DNA of 31,113 bases, from positions 1-31,113 of the forward strand of contig JBJHCR010000038.1 of NCBI GenBank assembly GCA_050486105.1, written 5' to 3'. Shown here piece after piece: positions 24,174 through 31,113 of the stretch. The DNA is from JAEXNA01 sp050486105 (GTDB lineage Bacteria > Vulcanimicrobiota > Xenobia > Xenobiales > JADMJV01). The notes beneath the pieces were generated by a model that was not told the origin of the DNA, made no database searches, and worked only from the letters and a program-made list of their open reading frames with translations. Numbering within the stretch: the stretch's first letter is position 1; each line of letters opens with the position of its first letter. Both the position numbers and the translations under genes were made by a program.

Positions 24174-25306
24174 GGGTCTGTTTCCCAGGCGACCGTTTGG
24201 GCCCCAATACGACGTCTGAGTCTTTCCAATTCTTGGTTGAGAGCTACGTTCTTGGCTTTTTGTCCCTTCTCCCACCAGCAGCCCAAGACTCTCAAGACGC
24301 CTTCTTTGCGGAAAAATTTGGCGTCCAATCTACCCACCAGGCGGCGCCCGGAAAGCATGGGCAAAACATAGTATCCGTAGTGCCGCTTGGCCTTGGGCAC
24401 GAAGGCTTCGAAGCGATAGTTGAAACCGAAGAAGCGCTCCAAGCGGTCGCGATTTCGCACCAGGGGGTCGAAGGGGCAGAGCAGCCGCAAACGCTTGGGC
24501 GGCTCTTTTAGCTCACTGAGGACTCCGGCATAATCGGGCCGCAACCAATAAACCTTCCCTTCCACCTCCACTTGCTCCAACTCTTCGCGACACCATGATT
24601 GGATCTCTTGGGCTGTAAAGAAATGCCAAAAACCCGCGATCTCAGCGCTGGTGGCCAGGCCCAGTCTCTGCAGAGCCTCTCGGCAGCACCACTCCAGTGT
24701 CTCTTCCCTCGAGGGTCTTCGACCGCTTTGGGGCAGCACTCTTTCGGCCAGATCGTAGATCTTTTCAAAGCTCTCCCGGGCCGAAACCGCCAAGCGTCCG
24801 CTTCTCCAAAGGTACTCCAAGGCAGCCTTTTCCGGAGCCCAACCCCACCAAGGTTCGCGTCCTGATTTTTCTCTGCGAAAGGCCCGCGTGGGCAGAGGTC
24901 CCTCTTGCTCCAAGCGGGTCAGGATTTCCCTCTGAAGCCGTTCCGGCTTATCTCCCATGCGTTCTTTCCACCATAGACTGGCACTTTGGCTGCGCAGAAA
25001 ACGCTCTCTTCTCACCTGCCAATGAGCCTCAAACTCCACCGGAATAAGGCAAGCGTCGTGGGTCCAATCCTCGAAGAGGGCTCGCTGAGTTTCGAAGGCC
25101 TCTTTCAGCATGGGGCGCCGATAGCGATCCATCCGAGTTCCCAAAGTCAAATGATGGGCTCGCTCCAGCACATTGATGGAATCGAGTTGCAGATAGCCAA
25201 GCTTGCGAATGATCTGGGTGCAATCTCCTACTTTGGTAGGAGAATCGAGCAAAAATTGTCCCTGAAGAATGAGCTGACGGGCCTCATCAGGGGATAGGCT
25301 CTGCAC
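24170..25306 (-). CDS. ycaQ: YcaQ/AlkZ family winged-helix DNA glycosylase
   Basis: The product is 378 residues from a GTG at 25306. I chose it because AGGAGG (25314-25319) lies seven bases upstream and the resulting N-terminus MQSLSPDEARQLILQGQ matches family starts. The ATG at 25408 would add 34 residues encoded in a repeat. The family (HTH_42) folds as tandem winged helices and unhooks DNA interstrand crosslinks by cleaving N-alkylpurines. The catalytic QxD motif of the YcaQ branch is present in GYLQLDSINVLERAHH. Other family segments are DCTQIIRKLGYLQLD, LFEDWTHDACLIP, LRLLCPFDPLVRNRDRLERF and GYYVLPMLSGRRLVGRLDAK. It may protect against alkylating antibiotics or environmental crosslinkers. 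It converges with the remnant gene at 24173 and borders the repeat-rich gap region. Confidence 0.92.
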   Translation of the reverse strand: MQSLSPDEARQLILQGQFLLDSPTKVGDCTQIIRKLGYLQLDSINVLERAHHLTLGTRMDRYRRPMLKEAFETQRALFEDWTHDACLIPVEFEAHWQVRRERFLRSQSASLWWKERMGDKPERLQREILTRLEQEGPLPTRAFRREKSGREPWWGWAPEKAALEYLWRSGRLAVSARESFEKIYDLAERVLPQSGRRPSREETLEWCCREALQRLGLATSAEIAGFWHFFTAQEIQSWCREELEQVEVEGKVYWLRPDYAGVLSELKEPPKRLRLLCPFDPLVRNRDRLERFFGFNYRFEAFVPKAKRHYGYYVLPMLSGRRLVGRLDAKFFRKEGVLRVLGCWWEKGQKAKNVALNQELERLRRRIGAQTVAWETDP

Positions 25307-25313
25307 AGTGGCG

Positions 25314-25319
25314 CCTCCT
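25314..25319 (-). promoter_or_regulatory. Shine-Dalgarno deciding the ycaQ start
   Basis: AGGAGG on the minus strand, seven bases before the GTG at 25306, shows that translation starts there and not at the ATG at 25408. Confidence 0.85.
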
Positions 25320-25376
25320 AAAGTGCTCGCCTTATGGTTCTGAATGTCAAAGAGTGCAGAGGCGCCCGTCTGGGTA
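25319..25376 (-). repeat. Diverged inverted copy of the 66-bp repeat
   Basis: Read on the minus strand, this segment starts with CCCAGACGGG and ends with CAGAACCATAAGGCGAGC-ACTTTA. The same two blocks occur, with similar spacing (22 against 23 bases), in the exact repeat copies at 25416-25481 and 25656-25721 on the plus strand. The middle is diverged. It lies directly upstream of the ycaQ ribosome-binding site. Confidence 0.7.
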
Positions 25377-25415
25377 GGAGGGCCGAGCGCGGTGGATTCG
25401 ACATCCATAAGCGAG

Positions 25416-25481
25416 GCACGACAACCCCAGACGGGATGGATCTGTGCTCAGTGGGGTGCAGAACCATAAGGCGAGCGCTTT
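25416..25481 (+). repeat. 66-bp direct repeat, copy 1 (left of assembly gap)
   Basis: It begins GCACGACAACCCCAGACGGG and ends AAGGCGAGCGCTTT, and is identical over 66 bases to 25656-25721. The identity stops exactly at the base after CTTT (A here, G in copy 2). Because one copy abuts the Ns, part of this duplication may be an assembly product. Confidence 0.95.
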
Positions 25482-25645
25482 ATTACGTGACGAGGTTCTT
25501 TTGCGACCAGATCCAAGCTGGCCAGTCCTACGATCTGTTGGCCAAGACCGTGAGCATATCGATTCTCGACTTCAACTTGTTCTTAGAGAGGCCGGACCTC
25601 CACAGTCGCGTTTGGTTTTTGGGTCAGCAACAAAAATTAGAAATA
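25469..25645 (+). pseudogene. Fragment of a PD-(D/E)XK nuclease family (Rpn-like) transposase, cut by the gap
   Basis: One plus frame reads RRALYYVTRFFCDQIQAGQS, then YDLLAKTVSISILDFNLF and HSRVWFLGQQQKLEI up to the Ns. The pattern '(R)ALYYxxxxxxxQ(I/L)xxGxxYxxLxx(V/T)(I/V)SIxILDFxLF....HSxFxL' is the middle of the Rpn/PDDEXK_2 recombination-promoting nuclease/transposase family. Both ends are missing: the N-terminus, with the nuclease core, before the 66-bp repeat, and the C-terminus in the gap. It could be a decayed element or an intact one lost in assembly. Confidence 0.7.
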
Positions 25646-25655
25646 NNNNNNNNNN
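25646..25655. other. Assembly gap (10 Ns)
   Basis: Ten consecutive N characters. The fixed round length suggests a scaffold gap of unknown true size, so genes may be missing here, including the 5' part of the dnd-like operon. Confidence 0.99.
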
Positions 25656-25721
25656 GCACGACAACCCCAGACGGGATGGATCTGTGCTCAGTGGGGTGCA
25701 GAACCATAAGGCGAGCGCTTT
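25656..25721 (+). repeat. 66-bp direct repeat, copy 2 (right of assembly gap)
   Basis: Identical to 25416-25481 over its full length and starts at the first base after the Ns. After it the sequence diverges (GATTTCATAG) into a 64-base stretch without a recognisable gene before the next reading frame at 25786. Confidence 0.95.
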
Positions 25722-25785
25722 GATTTCATAGATCGCAATCTTAACGTTCTGTCCTTATCCGGGCAACTTCTAGGCTTCCCAGGGC

Positions 25786-28128
25786 GTGCTACTTTTGTTC
25801 GCCAGACAGGGCTCGGCCGAGGATCGAGATCTCAACCTTTCACGGGCTCAGATTCCGCAATTTCACTGCGACGGGGTTGCGACGAAATTTTTTAGCAAAG
25901 AGGCGGGAGGCCTGGCGGCGAGCGAGAACGACCCCCAGGTGCTCCAGGAGCTTTGTCAAAAGCATAACGTGCCACTGCCGCTGATCCACGGGTTGATGCG
26001 CATTGAAGCCACGCCTCCGCGCCGAGGACGCCAAGGAGTGAACAACCGCTCCCGCGAGCTGCTGGAGCGGTATGCGGGCCGAGAGTCCTCCTCCTTAGAC
26101 TCTCATCAGAGGGCCGAGAGTTTTCCTTTGCCAGATAATGCCCCATCTCATCTGACTTTGGCAGAGATCTCTCTGTGGAACTTTTGCCTTTTCAAAGACG
26201 CCAAGGCGAGTTTCGTGCAAGACCCGGAACGTCCCATCTGCATCATAGAAGCGCAGAACGGCCACGGCAAGAGCACTTTCTTGAAGGCCCTCCGTTTTGC
26301 CCTGTACGGCGCACCTCGAAGTCAGCTGGCCTCGTATCTTCACCATTACGTTCAAGCTCCTACGGCCGCCATGGAAGTGGTTCTGACCTTCAACGGAAAG
26401 CTCGGCCCGGTGGTCTTAAGGCGGAAAGTGGAGTTCGAAACCTCAAGCCGAGGCTGGGAGCCGAAGACCCAAGGGCAGCTGACCGTTAAGAGCACCATCG
26501 GGGAAGAGTCCGAGCTGCTGCACGAAGCCGAAGCCGAAGAGTGGGTAGACCTCTATTTGCCTAAAGAGGTGATGGATTTCTTCTGCTTTGATGCTGAAAA
26601 CTCTTTGGTGAATCAGATGGCCGAGGGGTCTTCGGAAAAAGTGGTCGCCTCGGCCCTGGAGTCGGTGTTGGGGGTCACCAGTATTCGAGTGGTTGCCGAA
26701 CGCTGTTCTAAGCTCAAACGGGAATGGGACAAGGAGGTAGAGGCCTCAGAAACCGAATCGTCCAAGGAGGTCCAGGCCCGACTCGCTGACCTTGAAGCGC
26801 GCCTAGAGTCTGCTGAGAATAAGCTAGAAAGCCTGGGCCGACAGAAAGAGCAACTTCTCGAAGATCGTCAAGACCTCGACTACCGACTGCAAGATTTATT
26901 GGCAAACTTCGACCCGGAGGCCGAAGCCGAACGGCAACATCTTCAGGAACAGCTTCATCACTTGGAACGAGAGCTCCAAGAGTGGGAGGAGAAGCAAGAT
27001 GAGCTTGTGGGAAGCGTGCTTCCCTTGCAACTGCTCGACGCTTTATTGCAGCAAACTCTTGCTGAAGCGCAAAGTCAACGAAGCGTGGAACTCTCCGAAG
27101 AGCGTCTCAAAGGTTTGCAAGCCGGCTTGAAGGCTGTGGCTCGCCTGGCAGCCCAGCAGAAGATTCCGTGGCACGAGAATCCTCTGCCTAGCGAGGAGCA
27201 GATTTTGGCTCGTTTGAATCAGGAGTTGGAGACTCCCCAAATGGGGTCGAGTTACCCTGCTTGCTTGCTGACAGAACGAGAGATCTGGGCTCTAGAGAGC
27301 TTGCGAAAACGCGCTCGAGAAGCTGGAAGTTTGGCCGAGTCGGTGGAGCTAGCCAAGCAGCTCCGGAGCCGGAAGTCTGAACTCGAAGAAAAGTGTCGCT
27401 CGGGCCTGCCGAACCACCAGCTCCTGATGGATGAGCACGGCCGTTTGCTGAAAAGCAAGGAAGATTCGGCCTCGAAATTGGCGGTGATCGAGGAAAAAGT
27501 TTCCAACCTGACCCGAGAACTTCACGATCTTAGGCGCGACCAACAAGAGGGCAACTCGGAGCTCAAATCGGCCCGAAAAGAAGACAAAAGGCGCAAAGCC
27601 AGGCAAAAGAAGATCACCTTGGCCAAGGCTGCCGCGAAGGTTTTGGAGGAGTACGCGTTAGCCCTGCGCAGTTTGCGAGTGGAAACCTTGGAAACGCAAG
27701 CAAGCGATCTCTTTCGGCGCATCACCAATAAACCTGAACTCTACAGCACCATTAGATTCGATCGAAAAACGCTGTTGTACCAGATCCTGGACTTCCAAGG
27801 CGAACCCGTGCCCTTAAGCCGCTCGACCGGTGAAAAGGCGGTGCTTGCCATGTCCATCGTCTACGGCTTACAAAAGGCCTCTGGGCGGTCCTTGCCCATC
27901 ATTGTAGAGGCTCCCCTAAAACCTTTAGACCCAGTGCATACCACCGGACTTTTGACCCACTTTTTTGCCCATCATCCCGGACAGAGCATCTTGCTGCTCA
28001 AGCCCTCTGAACTCTCAGCCACCATGGCCCCCACGGTAGCTCCCAGAGTGGGACAGAGGATCCTTTTGCGCCGGCCCGAGCCGGACAAAGAGGTCTCCAT
28101 TCTGTGCCAGGAAGAAGGCCTGACGTGA
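25786..28128 (+). CDS. dndD: DndD-like SMC ATPase, with possible DndC C-terminal tail fused at the N-terminus
   Basis: The open frame has 780 codons from a GTG at 25786, just after an in-frame TAG. Residues about 123-780 match DndD of DNA phosphorothioation systems: LTLAEISLWNFCLFKDAK, Walker A AQNGHGKST (156-164), LPKEVMDFFCFDAEN (258-272, canonical 'FFFFDGE'), long coiled coils (about 310-640 with a central turn), signature LSRSTGEKA (677-685), and SGRSLPIIVEAPLKPLDPVH (Walker B near 705-710). The Walker B Asp is Glu708 here and the signature has two extra residues. Residues 47-95 (DPQVLQELCQKHNVPLPLIH and RRGRQGVNNRSRELLERY) resemble the end of DndC. A TTG at 26128 with GAGAG upstream would give a 666-residue protein of normal DndD length. 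The stop overlaps the next gene (GTGA). Confidence 0.75.
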   Translation: MLLLFARQGSAEDRDLNLSRAQIPQFHCDGVATKFFSKEAGGLAASENDPQVLQELCQKHNVPLPLIHGLMRIEATPPRRGRQGVNNRSRELLERYAGRESSSLDSHQRAESFPLPDNAPSHLTLAEISLWNFCLFKDAKASFVQDPERPICIIEAQNGHGKSTFLKALRFALYGAPRSQLASYLHHYVQAPTAAMEVVLTFNGKLGPVVLRRKVEFETSSRGWEPKTQGQLTVKSTIGEESELLHEAEAEEWVDLYLPKEVMDFFCFDAENSLVNQMAEGSSEKVVASALESVLGVTSIRVVAERCSKLKREWDKEVEASETESSKEVQARLADLEARLESAENKLESLGRQKEQLLEDRQDLDYRLQDLLANFDPEAEAERQHLQEQLHHLERELQEWEEKQDELVGSVLPLQLLDALLQQTLAEAQSQRSVELSEERLKGLQAGLKAVARLAAQQKIPWHENPLPSEEQILARLNQELETPQMGSSYPACLLTEREIWALESLRKRAREAGSLAESVELAKQLRSRKSELEEKCRSGLPNHQLLMDEHGRLLKSKEDSASKLAVIEEKVSNLTRELHDLRRDQQEGNSELKSARKEDKRRKARQKKITLAKAAAKVLEEYALALRSLRVETLETQASDLFRRITNKPELYSTIRFDRKTLLYQILDFQGEPVPLSRSTGEKAVLAMSIVYGLQKASGRSLPIIVEAPLKPLDPVHTTGLLTHFFAHHPGQSILLLKPSELSATMAPTVAPRVGQRILLRRPEPDKEVSILCQEEGLT

Positions 28129-29672
28129 GTGGGTTCGCCCGTTTTCGCTGCAGTCGCAAGACCAAGATCGAACGTGACCGTCTGTTAGAGTTTTCCGGGG
28201 TCTCGGGAACGGCCTTGGATCGTTTGGCGGTGGCCTTGTCTCTGGCCGAGCATCGGGAAAGCCCAGAGCCTGCCCCCCAGGTCTGGACCTCTATGGAGAC
28301 CGAAGACGGAAGCCTGCACGAGGTGGAAACTCTGGATGATTTCGAGGGCCAGGCGGTCTTCTCTGCGGTGCTGGAATTCCTAGAGGGAGAGCCGCTGTCG
28401 ACTCACCTTATGACCGAGCGCCTGCGCTTTCATGTGAATCGGGGATACGACCTTCTCTATCGCGCCTTCGAAGAGGCAGGGACCTGGCCCAATACCCTGG
28501 CTATGTTGGCTCCTCCTGCCAAGACAGAAGGCTCGAGTGAGACCTCCTCGGCGCAGGCTCTCGAGATCGAGATCGGTCGCCGCCCGGGCACGCGATCGCC
28601 GGTTTTCTGGGTCCTCAACCGCGAAGGTGGCTCTCAGACCAACGCCAACGCTCGCCTGGTGGGAATGCCCGGGGTCGGCAAGAGCCAGGTGCTGCTGAAT
28701 CTTCTTGCCTCGGTGGCCCAGAAAGCGCCGGAAATGGGCTTCATTCTCTTTGACTACAAGGGCGACTTGCACACCAATTCAGCTTTTCTGCAGGCTACCG
28801 GGGCGGTGGTGCACCATCCTGGCGAAAAGCCTATTCCGATCAACCCTTTTCAGCTTTATCCAGGGATCAATGTCAACCTGGCCCCTCGCGCCTTTGTCGA
28901 AATTCTTTCTCAGCTGGACTCGAAAATCGGTGCGGTCCAGAAAAAGCTGATCACCGACGGCATGCGGCGGGCCTACCAAGGTGCCGCCCGTTTGCGGGGC
29001 TATCCCACCTTGAGCGAAATCGTGGTTTGCATCGAACAAGTCTACGCCGAAGCGGAACGGAAAACCGATACGGTGCTGGCGATTTTGCAGGATCTCACCG
29101 GGTATGCCTGCTTTGCTGAAGAGTCGGGCCAGAGCCAGAAAGAGCTTCTGGGCTGCCGTTGGGTGATCAATCTGGCCGGTCTGCCGACCCTACGAGAGTT
29201 TGTGGCCTCGGTGTTGCTGCAGTTTCTCCATCAGGCGATCCGGACTCTCCCGGACACAACCTTTGACCACGAAAGCCAAGTTCGAAGCTTGCGCTCTATC
29301 GTCGCCATTGACGAAGCTCATTACTACATCAAAGCTCGTTGTCAACCTTTGCTCGACTTGGTGCGCACCAGTCGATCCAAGGGGGTGCCGATCTTCCTAA
29401 GCAGCCAAAGCCTGGAAGATTTTGGGAAGTTTACCGAACTCGATGAGTTCCTACCGAACACCTTTTGCTTCAAACACGGAAAACCGCCGGACCGCAAGAG
29501 ACTGGCCGGAAGCCTGGGCTTGGGAACCAGTGAAGCCGAGCAGGCAACCTCGGCGGTTCTGCTGCTGGAGAAGTTTTCGGCCTACGCCACCATGGCCCGC
29601 GATCTCGACCACGGAGTTCTCGAACCCATCGACCTTTTGGGTTTTTGGGAAAGAAACTCCGGCAAAATCTAA
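28125..29672 (+). CDS. DndE-HerA fusion: DNA-phosphorothioation-like protein with FtsK/HerA-type ATPase
   Basis: The product has 515 residues from a GTG at 28125 that overlaps the dndD-like stop (GTGA) and has GAAGG six bases upstream. A GTG at 28104 is an alternative. Residues 1-118 resemble DndE: FARFRCSRKTKIERDRLLEF, LDRLAVALSLAE, and LRFHVNRGYDLLYRAF, which parallels the 'H-x-N-R-G' end of DndE. Residues about 150-515 are a HerA/VirB4-like motor: Walker A GMPGVGKS (180-187), LFDYKGDL, Walker B SIVAIDEAHY (391-400), and TSRSKGVPIFLSSQSLEDF, the usual 'R-K-x-G-x-x-x-x-x-x-Q' segment. Such ATPases translocate DNA as hexamers. The fusion suggests that recognition of modified or nicked DNA is linked directly to a motor. 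The DndE part is by pattern; the ATPase is firm. Confidence 0.75.
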   Translation: MSGFARFRCSRKTKIERDRLLEFSGVSGTALDRLAVALSLAEHRESPEPAPQVWTSMETEDGSLHEVETLDDFEGQAVFSAVLEFLEGEPLSTHLMTERLRFHVNRGYDLLYRAFEEAGTWPNTLAMLAPPAKTEGSSETSSAQALEIEIGRRPGTRSPVFWVLNREGGSQTNANARLVGMPGVGKSQVLLNLLASVAQKAPEMGFILFDYKGDLHTNSAFLQATGAVVHHPGEKPIPINPFQLYPGINVNLAPRAFVEILSQLDSKIGAVQKKLITDGMRRAYQGAARLRGYPTLSEIVVCIEQVYAEAERKTDTVLAILQDLTGYACFAEESGQSQKELLGCRWVINLAGLPTLREFVASVLLQFLHQAIRTLPDTTFDHESQVRSLRSIVAIDEAHYYIKARCQPLLDLVRTSRSKGVPIFLSSQSLEDFGKFTELDEFLPNTFCFKHGKPPDRKRLAGSLGLGTSEAEQATSAVLLLEKFSAYATMARDLDHGVLEPIDLLGFWERNSGKI

Positions 29673-29693
29673 GACCACTTAAGGAGACCCCCT

Positions 29694-30575
29694 ATGTCCA
29701 TCACCCTCGAAGCTCCCACTACCGTGGCCCAACTTAAGGAGCCCTGGAAGGAGATTCTGACTGCCGCAGAGGTCTTACGCAAGCAGGCCGCCCAACTCAA
29801 GACCTTGGCCAAGAAGCTGGCCTCTCAAGAAGGCTATGATTCACTCAAAAAGCTCGACAAAACCCTAGAGAAGCTGGAGGGGCTGGAACTCCCCGACCCC
29901 GAATTGCAGCAGCAAACTCAAGAGGCCACCCAGAAAGTACGGAAATGGCTTGAGGGAGAGTGGAACCGTCGAGCAACCGAATTCGCAGCTGAGCTTGAGC
30001 GATACGTGCAAGAGCGTGGGTTTTCTGCTCAGCTCGAAGGGTTGACCTTGTCCCTCCACCCCTTCGTCTTGAAGATCGAAGCGGCCAAAGACACGGTAGT
30101 GATCTCCTATCTGGGCAACGAGATGGCAAAATCTCCGCTGTCCTGCGAGGCGGTGTTCAAGCAGTGGCAGGGAGCCCGGGAAATCCTCGAAAAGGACGAC
30201 ACCCCCCCGGAAACCATGCTCAATCTGCTGGGAGGCGCCTACAAAGAGGCCCTTCGATTGAGCGATAAAGCCAACAGCACCAGGGTGCGCGTCACCGACC
30301 TCCACTTCCGCTTGTTCATCCTGCGGCAGACCCCCGCCGTGCGTCAGGACCCCCGAAAAGCCAAGGTGAAAGAGTATCCCCGATTTCAGTTCGCCTACGA
30401 TCTTGGGGTCCTGTTGGAGCAACGTGGAGAGCACCTGGTGGTGGAGACCGAAGACCAGCGCTTCACCTTCTTCCCCGCCACCAAAACCGCCGCCCAAAGC
30501 CGCTCTAGCTCTATCCAAGTCGAGGTCGGCCAAGAGGCGGTCACCATCGGCGACCTCGAGATCACCGAACTCTAA
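29694..30575 (+). CDS. Unidentified coiled-coil protein in the dnd-like operon
   Basis: The protein has 293 residues with AAGGAG (29681-29686) seven bases before the ATG, and starts 21 bases after the HerA fusion gene, so it belongs to the same operon. Residues about 15-105 are strongly helical and probably coiled coil (AAEVLRKQAAQLKTLAKKLA, LDKTLEKLEGLELPD, TQEATQKVRKWLEGEWNRRA). Residues about 105-295 are mixed alpha/beta, with FVLKIEAAKDTVVISYLGNE and LHFRLFILRQTPAVRQDP, and end in a beta-rich tail (SSIQVEVGQEAVTIGDLEIT). There is no signal peptide, membrane segment or obvious catalytic motif. I do not recognise a family. Its position suggests a structural partner of the HerA motor or the SMC-like ATPase. 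Confidence 0.8.
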   Translation: MSITLEAPTTVAQLKEPWKEILTAAEVLRKQAAQLKTLAKKLASQEGYDSLKKLDKTLEKLEGLELPDPELQQQTQEATQKVRKWLEGEWNRRATEFAAELERYVQERGFSAQLEGLTLSLHPFVLKIEAAKDTVVISYLGNEMAKSPLSCEAVFKQWQGAREILEKDDTPPETMLNLLGGAYKEALRLSDKANSTRVRVTDLHFRLFILRQTPAVRQDPRKAKVKEYPRFQFAYDLGVLLEQRGEHLVVETEDQRFTFFPATKTAAQSRSSSIQVEVGQEAVTIGDLEITEL

Positions 30576-30884
30576 GGAAACAAGAGGCTTCCGGCGCTCA
30601 AGGAGCGGGCTCAGCCTGGGCCCGAGGGCCGAAGTCACGGGCCCCGCCTGCGGAATCAGGATCCGCGTTTTCGCTGCGACGAGGGCTGCGGGCTCCTACA
30701 CCCCAATATCCTTCAGTTTGCCACTGGGTGGCGGATGGAGTGATCATGGAAAGTGAGAACCTCGATCTGCCGATTCATTGCAAACATAGAACTTGTCATA
30801 CCAGCCGATGAGCTAAATTAGACCTCACGACCTTTCGGGGTTCGCGATAGGTGAGAAAGAAGAACGGCCTCCGAATCCGGGAAC

Positions 30885-30970
30885 CTCAAGAGTGTTGAAG
30901 AAACGGAGCTATCGACACCGCCTGGCTTGCTGTTGCAGCAGGACCGCAGTCTCAAGTGTGTTGAAGAACG
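30885..30970 (+). repeat. Pair of about 20-bp direct repeats
   Basis: CTCAAGAGTGTTGAAGAAACG at 30885 and CTCAAGTGTGTTGAAGAACG at 30951 differ by one substitution and one indel, with 66 bases between their starts. They could be operator-like sites for the gene starting at 31060 or a fragment of an interspersed repeat. Confidence 0.5.
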
Positions 30971-31047
30971 AATCGTCTTCTTCGCCGTAAGCGCTGTTTC
31001 GCTGCCTAGACCGCCCGAGATCTGATGCCTTAGCATTGTCAGATGAT

Positions 31048-31055
31048 AAGGAGGT
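31048..31055 (+). promoter_or_regulatory. Near-perfect Shine-Dalgarno for the last gene
   Basis: AAGGAGGT, preceded by T, complements the 3' end of 16S rRNA over nine bases and lies four bases before the ATG at 31060. It is the strongest ribosome-binding site in the window. Confidence 0.85.
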
Positions 31056-31059
31056 AGCG

Positions 31060-31113
31060 ATGAACAGATTGGCAGTCAAAGGTGAGCCTGATTGGATTCG
31101 GTTTCATGCTCAA
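31060..31113 (+). CDS. 5' end of an unidentified gene, cut by window edge
   Basis: An ATG follows a near-perfect Shine-Dalgarno and the frame is open for 18 codons to the window end, reading MNRLAVKGEPDWIRFHAQ. This is too short to assign. The strong initiation signal is the reason to believe it is a gene. It is separated from the dnd-like operon by about 480 bases, so it probably has its own promoter. Confidence 0.6.
   Translation, partial: MNRLAVKGEPDWIRFHAQ

Larger units (their letters stand above)
30576..31059. other. Non-coding stretch with a hairpin and a short direct repeat
   Basis: I find no convincing gene here. A seven-base stem, GGGCCCG (30618-30624) with CGGGCCC (30638-30644), lies about 45 bases after the last dnd-like gene. 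It has no T-run, so it is a weak terminator candidate. CTCAAG-GTGTTGAAGAA-ACG-type sequences occur twice, at 30885-30905 and 30951-30970, in the same direction 66 bases apart. Small frames such as the one starting at 30746 lack support. Confidence 0.5.

Noticed and set aside
25307..25408. Extension of ycaQ to the ATG at 25408
   Set aside because: The extra 34 codons lie in a repeat. AGGAGG before the GTG at 25306 gives a start that matches the family.
25334..25723. A 129-codon frame running through the Ns
   Set aside because: It crosses ten unknown bases and two repeat copies. Only 25469-25645 resembles a known protein.
29865..30638. 257-codon minus-strand frame opposite the coiled-coil gene
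   Set aside because: The plus-strand gene has a strong Shine-Dalgarno and operon spacing. The minus-strand reading is an antisense shadow.
1..31113. tRNA or rRNA genes
   Set aside because: I saw no cloverleaf, TTCGA-type arm or rRNA-like stretch in the intergenic regions. A dedicated scan was not possible.

Overview
This window comes from an uncultured, moderately GC-rich bacterium, most likely Gram-negative-like. The evidence is two lipobox-bearing lipoproteins, membrane sensors with extracytoplasmic domains and a complete chemosensory operon. A run of 10 Ns at 25646-25655 shows it is a draft or metagenomic assembly. I cannot assign a phylum from the sequence alone. Many genes overlap by 1-8 bases, using GTG, TTG or ATG starts that share bases with the previous stop codon, so translational coupling is common.

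Layout. (1) 1-2656, minus: a secreted ankyrin-repeat protein, an RlmL-like THUMP/SAM RNA methyltransferase with a basic, disordered N-terminal extension, and a GNAT acetyltransferase cut by the window edge. (2) 2855-4108, plus: an MFS transporter. (3) 4139-13378, minus: a signalling cluster. It starts with a PilZ-like protein and a small zinc-ribbon protein, followed by a REC-HisKA-HATPase-REC hybrid kinase. Then come CHASE3-HAMP-MCP, CheW, CheR-TPR, CheW, CheA-REC and CheB. That is the order of the Pseudomonas wsp operon (wspA-B-C-D-E-F), but no GGDEF output protein is present and the CheB receiver has lost its phosphoacceptor Asp. (4) 13449-15854, plus: a transmembrane Ser/Thr kinase with an extracytoplasmic amino-acid-binding-protein-like sensor. 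(5) 15919-18432, minus: a CHASE-PAS-PAS histidine kinase. (6) 18540-19747, minus: methylmalonyl-CoA epimerase and a half-size methylmalonyl-CoA-mutase-like protein. (7) 19793-23667: two divergent lipoproteins sharing an N-terminal domain I do not recognise. One carries four Ig-like repeats and has a 160-bp IS5-like MITE inserted at its 3' end; the other ends in a beta-propeller. (8) 23668-24173: gene remnants. (9) 24170-25306, minus: a YcaQ/AlkZ-type DNA glycosylase. (10) 25319-25786: an assembly gap flanked by an exact 66-bp repeat and a PD-(D/E)XK nuclease/transposase fragment. (11) 25786-30575, plus: a DndD-like SMC ATPase (with a possible DndC tail fused in front), a DndE-HerA fusion ATPase and an unknown coiled-coil protein. 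(12) 30576-31113: a non-coding stretch, then the start of a gene with a near-perfect Shine-Dalgarno sequence.

The two most interesting systems are the Wsp-like chemosensory operon, with its degenerate CheB receiver and degenerate MCP tip, and the compact DNA-phosphorothioation-like module. In that module DndE is fused to a HerA-type motor, and the 5' genes (dndA, dndB and most of dndC) are missing or lost at the gap.
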